A DNA stretch of 30,166 nucleotides, from assembly GCA_002371625.1 (NCBI GenBank), contig DFFV01000042.1, positions 1 to 30,166 of the forward strand. Reading direction: 5' to 3'. Below the pieces are notes generated by a model. It did no database searches. It was not told the DNA's origin and saw only the letters and a list, made by a program, of their open reading frames with translations. This DNA comes from Ruminococcus sp. UBA3767 (GTDB lineage: Bacteria; Bacillota; Clostridia; Oscillospirales; Ruminococcaceae). The position numbers and the translations under genes are program-made. Every line of letters starts with the position of its first letter. The stretch's first letter is position 1. Below, one piece after another: positions 24,054-30,166 of this stretch.

Positions 24054-25154
24054 ATGGGTATCTGGATGGCACTGCTTATTTTTGTCGCACTTCTCACCGT
24101 AACAGGCATCATCTATATAATGTCACGAACACGGCGCTTTGGACCGATAAAAAAGCTGTATGAGAAAAACAAGCTCCTGGGGCACCTTGCCTCTGCCGCT
24201 CCCCTGCTGCTGTGCCTGCCCTTTCGCCTTGTAAATACCTGGGCAGTCGTTATCGTCTTTCTGCACCTGGTAATTATCTGGGCGCTGTGCGACCTTACAG
24301 GCTTTGTCATCAACAAGCTGGGCAGCCGCAAAAAGCGTGAACGCTACATAAACGGCTTTGTCGCAATAGGTATAACTGCGCTGTATATGGGCTACGGCTG
24401 GTTCTGCGCACACCATGTTTTTCAGACCGATTATAAATTCACGACCTCAAAAGACCTCGGGCAGCAGTCGCTGCGCATAGTCGAGATAGCCGACCTGCAC
24501 CTTGGCATCACCCTTGACGGTGATGATTTCAAAGAGCAGTGTGAGCGTGTGAACGAGACCCAGCCCGATGTGGTCGTTATATGCGGAGATTTTGTGGACG
24601 ATGATTCGCAAAAAAGTGATATGATAAAAGCCTGCGATGCCCTTGGCACACTTAAAACAAAATACGGCGTTTACTGGATATACGGTAATCACGACAGGGG
24701 CTATTACAGCTACCGTGATTTCACCTCGCAGGAGCTTGAGGAAAACCTTGTGCGAAATAATGTCAAGGTGCTGCGTGATGAAACTGTGCTGGTCGATGAT
24801 AAGTTCTATATCGTCGGCAGAGAGGACAAGTCCGTGCGTGACCGCAAGGATGCTCAGGAGCTGACAAAGGACCTTGATAAAACAAAGTATATCATCATGC
24901 TCGATCATCAGCCGAATGACTACGCCAATGAGGAAAGCTCAGGCGCAGACCTCGTACTTTCAGGGCATACCCACGGCGGACATATCTTCCCCGCAGGTCC
25001 GGTAGGACTTCTGATGAAAGCAAACAACAGGATCTACGGCACCGAGCAAAGGGGCGATACAAGATTCCTCGTCACCTCGGGAATATCCGGCTGGGGCATA
25101 CCATTCAAGACCATGACAATATCCGAATTCGTAGTTATCGACATCAACACATAA
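24054..25154 (+). CDS. Membrane-bound calcineurin-like metallophosphoesterase
   Basis: A 366-aa protein with three or four N-terminal membrane helices (about 3-23, 45-60, 63-88 and 100-120) and a phosphoesterase domain from about 140. All metal-binding blocks are present: DLHLG (Asp147, His149), GDF (Asp179), GNHD (211-214), His285 in LDHQP, and SGHTHGGH (303-310). It resembles the YkuE/YaeI group of cell-envelope phosphoesterases in layout, so a phospholipid or wall-linked phosphate ester is a plausible target (inference). The ATG follows GGAGG by 7 nt. It ends at a terminator shared with the convergent STAS gene. Confidence 0.9.
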   Translation: MGIWMALLIFVALLTVTGIIYIMSRTRRFGPIKKLYEKNKLLGHLASAAPLLLCLPFRLVNTWAVVIVFLHLVIIWALCDLTGFVINKLGSRKKRERYINGFVAIGITALYMGYGWFCAHHVFQTDYKFTTSKDLGQQSLRIVEIADLHLGITLDGDDFKEQCERVNETQPDVVVICGDFVDDDSQKSDMIKACDALGTLKTKYGVYWIYGNHDRGYYSYRDFTSQELEENLVRNNVKVLRDETVLVDDKFYIVGREDKSVRDRKDAQELTKDLDKTKYIIMLDHQPNDYANEESSGADLVLSGHTHGGHIFPAGPVGLLMKANNRIYGTEQRGDTRFLVTSGISGWGIPFKTMTISEFVVIDINT

Positions 25155-25159
25155 ATAAA

Positions 25160-25198
25160 AACTGCTGCCGACCGTACACCGTACAGCCTGCAGCAGTT
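25160..25198. terminator. Bidirectional terminator between convergent genes
   Basis: A 9-bp stem, AACTGCTGC (25160-25168) with GCAGCAGTT (25190-25198), has a 21-nt loop. Tails are ATTATTTTG on the plus strand and TTTTTATTT on the minus strand. Confidence 0.85.
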
Positions 25199-25207
25199 AT
25201 TATTTTG

Positions 25208-25504
25208 TCATTGGATATTCAGAAGATCTGCAAAACCCGTAATGTTGAAAATATCAAGCACCATTTCGTTAGCGCCCTTTATCGTGACCTTCCCTTCCCC
25301 CTCGAGCTTGTCATTTGCGATAAGCAGCGTCCTCAGTCCTGCGGAGGATATGTATTTCAGCTCGGTCATATCAAAAATGAGCTGCTCAAGTCCGCCGGGG
25401 ATATAATCCAGCTTTTCCTCCAGCTGCGGAGCAGTGCCTGCATCGAGCTTTCCGATCAGAACTATTGTGCATTTCTTATCCTGTTTTTCAACCTTGATCT
25501 CCAT
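25208..25504 (-). CDS. STAS-domain anti-sigma factor antagonist
   Basis: A 98-aa single STAS domain of the SpoIIAA/RsbV type. The phosphorylation loop reads MTELKYISSAGLRTLL; Ser54, just before AGL, corresponds to the phosphorylated serine of SpoIIAA. These proteins bind an anti-sigma kinase when not phosphorylated and so free a sigma factor. No partner kinase, phosphatase or sigma gene lies nearby, so this is an orphan copy. I chose the ATG at 25504, six nt after a GAGGGGGG ribosome binding site; a TTG two codons upstream overlaps the spacer. Own promoter. Confidence 0.9.
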   Translation of the reverse strand: MEIKVEKQDKKCTIVLIGKLDAGTAPQLEEKLDYIPGGLEQLIFDMTELKYISSAGLRTLLIANDKLEGEGKVTIKGANEMVLDIFNITGFADLLNIQ

Positions 25505-25524
25505 ATACAACCCCCCTCTTTATT

Positions 25525-25553
25525 ATTGTACACTGTAATTCACAAAAAATCAA
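25525..25553 (-). promoter_or_regulatory. Promoter of the STAS gene
   Basis: Minus strand: TTGATT (25553-25548), a 17-nt spacer, TACAAT (25530-25525), with an extended -10 TG. It is divergent from the promoter at 25592-25620. Confidence 0.75.
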
Positions 25554-25591
25554 TACCCTGCGGATATTTTTTTGTTTGTTGGCATGATTTG

Positions 25592-25620
25592 TTGACATCA
25601 CAGCCATATCGTGCTATAAT
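25592..25620 (+). promoter_or_regulatory. Promoter of the zinc-ribbon membrane protein gene
   Basis: TTGACA (25592-25597), a 17-nt spacer, TATAAT (25615-25620): a full consensus match. Confidence 0.88.
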
Positions 25621-25656
25621 TACCAATAGAATTTAGTTACAAAAAGGGGCAATTAT

Positions 25657-26634
25657 ATGAAAACTTGTACAAAATGCGGCTCTATGCAGGAGGATAACGC
25701 AGTTTTCTGCAACAAATGCGGCACACCGATGACCAATGATGTACCGATCATACCCGAGCAGCAGACGCAGTTCCGGGCAGCACCTCAGATGCAGGACGCA
25801 CCGCAGTTCCAGCAGGCACCTCAGTTCCAGCAGGCACCTCAGTTCGGTGCTGCACCGCAAATGCAGGGCGGCTACGGACAGCTCCCGGCAGGCGCACCCG
25901 TTCAGCAGGCGCAGGGCAAGAGCAAAAAGAAGCTCATCATTATTATATGCGCTGTCGCAGCGGTCATTGCGATCACGCTGCTCGTGCTGTTCCTTTTTGT
26001 GTTCAAGTCATATAAAAAGAAGATCATCGGAACATGGACCAGCAATAATTCTACCCTTACCTTCTATGATGACGGCACATATTCATCGGGCAGCAGCAAA
26101 AAGTATAACTATTCCATCGACGGTGACACTCTCAGAATGGAAGAAAGCGGAATGACACTCACCTGCAAGATCGAAAAGCTCACGGGCGATACAATGGTGC
26201 TCAATCTCTTTGGCATTGAGCAGACCTTTACCAAGGTAGATGAAAGCAATTCTTCTGCTATGTATATGACCAAAACTGCGCTTCGCACGGCAAATTCAAA
26301 TGCCAAGCTCGTTTTCACCTCAATAAACAACAAGGCAGCCGATCTTATCGCTGACGGTGAAAGCGTCAAAGCATTAAAGACTGACGGCGCTGTGCCTGTT
26401 GAGAGCTTCAAGGATTCAAGCGATCCGCTTGAAAAAGCTGTATATGAGGCTCTCCACGACAGCGGAGACGAAATGGGTTATGTCTATATCGACTTTGATC
26501 CGAACTCCATAGATGCTGAAAACTTTGCTCAGTGGTCAGCAAAAGAGAAAGATGCCGTCATCGGTCAGTATCCAAACCCACCAAAAGATGTCGATACCGC
26601 TAAGGATATCACCTTCGGCACGAAGCATAAATAA
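25657..26634 (+). CDS. Zinc-ribbon membrane protein with lipocalin-like domain
   Basis: A 325-aa protein. Residues 4-21 form a four-cysteine zinc ribbon (Cys4, 7, 18, 21). Residues 34-86 are a Gln/Pro/Ala-rich linker with APQFQQ repeats. A transmembrane helix spans about 92-117. Next comes a small beta domain starting IIGTWTSNNSTLTFYDDGTY (about 124-190), of the kind seen in lipocalin-like DUF5640 proteins. The C-terminal part (about 200-325) has TANSNAKLVF and an acidic region ending near DFDPNSID. The zinc ribbon is predicted inside and the rest outside. Proteins with this order are common in gut clostridia, but the function is not known to me. Start supported by AAGGGG 7 nt upstream. Confidence 0.85.
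   Translation: MKTCTKCGSMQEDNAVFCNKCGTPMTNDVPIIPEQQTQFRAAPQMQDAPQFQQAPQFQQAPQFGAAPQMQGGYGQLPAGAPVQQAQGKSKKKLIIIICAVAAVIAITLLVLFLFVFKSYKKKIIGTWTSNNSTLTFYDDGTYSSGSSKKYNYSIDGDTLRMEESGMTLTCKIEKLTGDTMVLNLFGIEQTFTKVDESNSSAMYMTKTALRTANSNAKLVFTSINNKAADLIADGESVKALKTDGAVPVESFKDSSDPLEKAVYEALHDSGDEMGYVYIDFDPNSIDAENFAQWSAKEKDAVIGQYPNPPKDVDTAKDITFGTKHK
25804..25839 (+). repeat. Two 18-bp tandem repeats in the Gln/Pro linker
   Basis: The unit CAGTTCCAGCAGGCACCT occurs twice in a row (25804-25821, 25822-25839), encoding QFQQAP. It is identical at DNA level, so linker length may vary between strains by slippage. Confidence 0.85.
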
Positions 26635-26645
26635 AACGTTCTTTC

Positions 26646-26672
26646 AAAAGCAGTCCGAAAGGGCTGCTTTTT
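26646..26672 (+). terminator. Intrinsic terminator after the zinc-ribbon gene
   Basis: An 11-bp stem, AAAAGCAGTCC (26646-26656) with GGGCTGCTTTT (26661-26671), has a GAAA loop and a T-tail running into the next promoter. Confidence 0.88.
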
Positions 26673-26673
26673 G

Positions 26674-26702
26674 TTGACAAAGCCCCTGAAATGTGATATA
26701 TT
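26674..26702 (+). promoter_or_regulatory. Promoter of the pth-mfd operon
   Basis: TTGACA (26674-26679), a 17-nt spacer, TATATT (26697-26702), with an extended -10 TG. It begins only 2-3 nt after the previous terminator. Confidence 0.82.
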
Positions 26703-26723
26703 TATAAAATGAAAATAAGCAAC

Positions 26724-26747
26724 ACCCCGTTTTGCAAAAAACGGGGT
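26724..26747 (+). promoter_or_regulatory. Perfect leader hairpin upstream of pth
   Basis: A 10-bp perfect stem, ACCCCGTTTT (26724-26733) with AAAACGGGGT (26738-26747), is closed by a GCAA tetraloop. It lies in the 5' leader about 15 nt past the predicted transcript start. It lacks a T-tail, so it is not a simple terminator. It may stabilise the mRNA or bind a protein. Confidence 0.6.
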
Positions 26748-26780
26748 TATCTGCGTTAATACAGGTAAGGAGAAAATGCT

Positions 26781-27398
26781 ATGGATATTTTTGAAAAGCT
26801 CAAAGCGCTTTCCGCTAAAAGACCTCAGGGAAAGCCCGAATATATCATCGCAGGGCTTGGCAACCCCGGTATTGAGTACGAAAGAACACGTCACAACACA
26901 GGCTTTATGGCAGTTGACCGCCTTGCCGAAAGGTTCGGATTTTCGGTCAATACACACAAGTTCAATTCCCTCATCGGCGATGCCGTTATCGCACAAAAGC
27001 GCTGCCTTGTTATGAAGCCGCTCACATATATGAACAAAAGCGGCGAGGCTATTGCTGACGCAATGGATTTTTACGGCATCAGCCCGGAAAACATCATCGT
27101 AATATTTGACGACATCTCACTTGATGTCGGAAAAATGCGCCTGCGCAGAAAGGGTTCGTCCGGCGGACACAACGGCATTAAAAGTATAATCCACAACTGC
27201 GGCAGCGAGGATTTCCCACGCATAAAAATAGGCGTGGGTATGAAGCCGCACCCCGATTACGACCTTGCCAAGTGGGTGCTCTCAAAATACAGCGATGATG
27301 AAATGAAGCTGCTCAGCGAGGTGTTTGACCACACGGGCAGAGCCGTTGAGCTTATCCTGCAGGACAGGATAAACGAGGCAATGAACAGCTTCAACTAA
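26781..27398 (+). CDS. pth: Peptidyl-tRNA hydrolase
   Basis: A 205-aa bacterial-type peptidyl-tRNA hydrolase, which frees tRNA from peptidyl-tRNA dropped by ribosomes. Family blocks are complete: GLGNPG with Asn28, RHNTGF with catalytic His38, KPLTYMNKSG (79-88), FDDISLDVGKMRLRRKGSSGGHNG with Asp110 (matching E. coli Asp93), and the C-terminal ADxVLSKYS-like stretch. About 17 extra residues precede the core, so it is slightly longer than the E. coli protein. The ATG at 26781 follows AAGGAG by 8 nt. It is followed 18 bp later by mfd, the pairing also seen in Bacillus (spoVC-mfd). Confidence 0.96.
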   Translation: MDIFEKLKALSAKRPQGKPEYIIAGLGNPGIEYERTRHNTGFMAVDRLAERFGFSVNTHKFNSLIGDAVIAQKRCLVMKPLTYMNKSGEAIADAMDFYGISPENIIVIFDDISLDVGKMRLRRKGSSGGHNGIKSIIHNCGSEDFPRIKIGVGMKPHPDYDLAKWVLSKYSDDEMKLLSEVFDHTGRAVELILQDRINEAMNSFN

Positions 27399-27416
27399 CA
27401 GAAAGGTTATGACTCT

Positions 27417-30166
27417 TTGAATATTTTTTACGAGATAAGCAGCAAGCTGCCTGCTTTTAAAGAAATAAAAAAATGCCTGCTCGGCGGCTACACTCCCTGC
27501 TGTGTGACTGGTGTTTCACATATACATAAAGCGCAGCTCTCAATGGCGCTTTCCACACTTTCCTCATGCCTTGTTATCTGTCAGGACGAGGCTTCCTGTA
27601 CAAGAATGGCGGAGGATATCAATTCAATGGCGCAGCAGCGCATCGCCTGCGTATATCCTGCAAAGGACCTCAACTTTGCGTATATGGAGGGCATCTCAAG
27701 AGAGTATGAGCATAAACGGCTTGAAGCACTCTCGCTGCTGCTTCAGGGTAAATGCAGCATTATCTGCGCAAGCATAGAAGCCTGCCTTCAGGGAACTATC
27801 CCACGCAGCACCCTCAAAGAGAATTCCTTTGAGATAAGCACAGGCAGCGAGATACAGCTCGATGAGCTTGTTAAAAAGCTGCTCGCAGGCGGATATACAC
27901 GCACCCAGCAGATAGAAGGTCAGGCGCAGTTCTCTGTAAGAGGCTCGATAGTTGATATTTTTCCCGTTCAGGAAGAGCACCCTGTAAGGCTGGAGCTGTG
28001 GGGCGATGAGGTGGATACGCTTTCCTACTTTGATACCGTTACCCAGCGCAGAACTCAGCCGCTTGATTCGATAACCGTTTTCCCTGCCCTTGAGATAATC
28101 TTTGAAAGCACCGATGTGCTCACCGAAAAGCTGAGCTCGCTTTCAAAAGCCGCAAGGGGCAAAAAGATAGACGCTATAAGGAAAAACATCAGCCGTGATA
28201 TCGAGATAGCACAGGCAGGGATAAACCTTACCAACCTTGATAAATACTACTCCCTCGCATACGAGCAGACCGCCACTGTATTTGATTATTTTGACGGCGG
28301 TGCAGCTGTTGTGTGCGAATATTCCAACTGTATAGAAAAAGGCAAGGCTGCCCTTTCTCAGCTCAGCGAGGATATAAAGCTGCTTTATGAGGACGGCATT
28401 CTTTTCAAGCGCCTTGAAGGCTTTTTTATCGACCTGCCCTCAGCGCAGAGCAAGCTGCTGTCGATGCGCAGCGTTTTTCTCGATACCTTCATGCGTTCAA
28501 ATAATGATATAAAGTTCAAAAAGCTCATCAACAGCGACCAGCGCCAGACTTCGGCGTGGGGAGGAAATATCGTTCACCTTGAGGAAGAGCTGCACACTCT
28601 CTGCGATGACGGCTACTGCACCGTTGTGCTCGCAGGCTCAGAAAAAACAGTGCCCATAATCGTCAAGGATCTTGTCGAGGCAGGCATCAGTGCACAGGCG
28701 CTCAACGAAAACAGCAGGATCATACCCGGCATAGTCTATGTCCGCACAGGCAGCCTTTCGGGAGGATTTGACCTGCCCGAGATAAAGTGCGCAGCTATAA
28801 CGCAGATGAAAGCAATGTCTGCCAAGCGCAAACGCAGGAGCAAAAAGCCGGGCGAGGAGATAAAAAGCCTTTCGGATATCAAGAGCGGAGATATAGTTGT
28901 TCATTCAATGTACGGCATCGGCCGCTTTGACGGCATAAAGAGCATCGAAACAGGCGGCATCACAAAGGACTATATAACCATAAAGTACGCAGGCACGGAT
29001 GTGCTGTATGTCCCCGTTACCCAGCTTGACCTTGTTTCAAAATATATCGGCGCAGGCGATGACGATAAGATAAAGCTCAACAAGCTGAATTCTGCCGAGT
29101 GGACAAAGACACGCAACCGTGTAAAAGCTGCCGTAAAGGATATGGCGGAGCAGCTCACCAAGCTGTATGCGCAAAGGCAGCTCGCAAAGGGCTTTGCATT
29201 CTCACCCGATAACGAGTGGCAGGCGGAGTTTGAGGAGCGCTTTGACTACGACGAAACAGAGGACCAGCTGCGCAGTATCGAGGAAATAAAAGCAGATATG
29301 CAAAAGCCGTCGCCGATGGACAGACTTCTGTGCGGAGATGTCGGCTTCGGAAAGACCGAGGTCGCATTGCGTGCAGCGTTCAAGGCTATCCTCGACGGCA
29401 AACAGGTCGCCGTACTTGTCCCCACAACAGTCCTTGCCTGGCAGCACTACCAGACAGCCATAAAGCGCTTTGAGCACTTTCCCGTAAAGGTCGAGCTGCT
29501 CTCACGCTTCCGCAAGCCAAAGGAGCAGAAAGCCGTTATCCGTGAGCTTGGCAGGGGCACTGTCGATATAGTCATCGGCACGCACCGCCTTGTGCAGAAG
29601 GACGTTGTTTTCAAAGACCTCGGACTTGCGATAGTGGACGAAGAGCAGCGTTTCGGCGTTGCAGCCAAGGAAAAATTCAAGGAGCTTTTCAAGGGCGTAG
29701 ATGTGCTCACACTTTCGGCGACTCCTATCCCAAGAACGCTGAATATGGCGCTCAGTGGGATAAGGGATATGTCCGTGATAAACGAAGCTCCGATGGACAG
29801 ACACCCTGTACAGACCTACGTTATCGAGTATAACATCGGCGTTATCGCTCAGGCGATAAGCAAAGAGCTGCGCCGTGGCGGACAGGTGTATTATATCCAC
29901 AACAGGATAGATTCTATCGAGAGGACCGTTGCAAAGCTGCATGAGCTTCTGCCCGATGCAAGGATAGGCGTAGCGCACGGCAGGATAGACGAAGATGAGC
30001 TTTCGGAAATATGGCGTCAGCTCGTTGACAGAGAGATAGATGTGCTTGTCTGCACCACGCTTATCGAAACGGGCGTAGATGTGCCGAATGTTAACACGCT
30101 GATAATCGAAAACGCCGACAGAATGGGACTTTCACAGCTCTATCAGCTCAGGGGAAGAGTCGGGCG
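27417..30166 (+). CDS. mfd: Transcription-repair coupling factor Mfd (3' end outside window)
   Basis: The first 916 codons of Mfd, the ATPase that removes stalled RNA polymerase from DNA lesions and recruits UvrA; the full protein is usually about 1150-1180 aa. The N-terminal UvrB-like module includes [15 protein letters not shown] and [11 protein letters not shown]. The RNA polymerase interaction domain begins near [14 protein letters not shown]. The RecG-like motor shows Walker A GDVGFGKT (640-647), DEEQ (741-744), SATPIPRTL and LIETGVDVP, and the window ends within the QLRGRVG block of motif VI. The reading frame has no ATG at its start. I chose TTG at 27417, with AAAGG 10 nt upstream, because the ATG at 27409 meets a stop after three codons. 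No frameshift was seen. Confidence 0.95.
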   Translation, partial: MNIFYEISSKLPAFKEIKKCLLGGYTPCCVTGVSHIHKAQLSMALSTLSSCLVICQDEASCTRMAEDINSMAQQRIACVYPAKDLNFAYMEGISREYEHKRLEALSLLLQGKCSIICASIEACLQGTIPRSTLKENSFEISTGSEIQLDELVKKLLAGGYTRTQQIEGQAQFSVRGSIVDIFPVQEEHPVRLELWGDEVDTLSYFDTVTQRRTQPLDSITVFPALEIIFESTDVLTEKLSSLSKAARGKKIDAIRKNISRDIEIAQAGINLTNLDKYYSLAYEQTATVFDYFDGGAAVVCEYSNCIEKGKAALSQLSEDIKLLYEDGILFKRLEGFFIDLPSAQSKLLSMRSVFLDTFMRSNNDIKFKKLINSDQRQTSAWGGNIVHLEEELHTLCDDGYCTVVLAGSEKTVPIIVKDLVEAGISAQALNENSRIIPGIVYVRTGSLSGGFDLPEIKCAAITQMKAMSAKRKRRSKKPGEEIKSLSDIKSGDIVVHSMYGIGRFDGIKSIETGGITKDYITIKYAGTDVLYVPVTQLDLVSKYIGAGDDDKIKLNKLNSAEWTKTRNRVKAAVKDMAEQLTKLYAQRQLAKGFAFSPDNEWQAEFEERFDYDETEDQLRSIEEIKADMQKPSPMDRLLCGDVGFGKTEVALRAAFKAILDGKQVAVLVPTTVLAWQHYQTAIKRFEHFPVKVELLSRFRKPKEQKAVIRELGRGTVDIVIGTHRLVQKDVVFKDLGLAIVDEEQRFGVAAKEKFKELFKGVDVLTLSATPIPRTLNMALSGIRDMSVINEAPMDRHPVQTYVIEYNIGVIAQAISKELRRGGQVYYIHNRIDSIERTVAKLHELLPDARIGVAHGRIDEDELSEIWRQLVDREIDVLVCTTLIETGVDVPNVNTLIIENADRMGLSQLYQLRGRVG

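Noticed and set aside
25160..25198. A plus-strand regulatory RNA after the phosphoesterase gene
   Set aside because: The inverted repeat has T-tails on both sides and lies between convergent genes, which fits a shared terminator.
26709..26759. A 16-codon leader peptide before pth
   Set aside because: The ATG sits about where the transcript should start and has no ribosome binding site; the hairpin explains the sequence better.

Overview
The window looks like chromosomal DNA of a Gram-positive clostridium, most likely Ruminococcus or a close relative in the Oscillospiraceae. The evidence is the linked pair pth-mfd, a large sortase-type surface protein, a secreted CotH-type kinase, AGGAGG-type ribosome binding sites, and many sigma-A promoters with a 17-nt spacer. 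No rRNA, tRNA, transposase, phage gene or CRISPR array was found. The genus is an inference; no marker gene fixes it.

Layout. Positions 1-3000 hold a truncated minus-strand gene, a 66-aa orphan, an alpha/beta hydrolase and a stand-alone condensation-fold acyltransferase. Positions 3040-12580 are a cell-surface block: a secreted CotH-family kinase and a 2106-aa wall-anchored adhesin with seven isopeptide-type domains, each from its own promoter. Positions 12670-16045 carry an anion permease and a membrane sulfatase-fold (LtaS/OpgB-like) phosphoglycerol transferase on the plus strand. They converge on a minus-strand operon (19468 to 16057) of a PlsC-like acyltransferase, a GT8 glycosyltransferase and a GT8-PlsC fusion, joined by 4-nt overlaps. 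This set plausibly builds and decorates a membrane glycolipid or glycerophosphate polymer.

Positions 19597-20126 hold an orphan 103-aa gene behind what reads as an S-box (SAM-I clan) riboswitch. It has a K-turn, a CAAG/CUUG pseudoknot, and clear terminator and antiterminator alternatives, but no P4 arm. Positions 20160-25154 encode envelope proteins (a Thr-rich single-pass protein, a membrane-anchored HAD phosphatase, a D,D-carboxypeptidase lipoprotein and a membrane metallophosphoesterase), a candidate small RNA and an 89-bp tandem hairpin repeat. Positions 25208-30166 hold an orphan STAS protein, a zinc-ribbon membrane protein, pth and the first 916 codons of mfd.

The most interesting items are the GT8/PlsC operon with its split and fused versions of the same pair of activities, and the P4-less S-box leader on an orphan gene.
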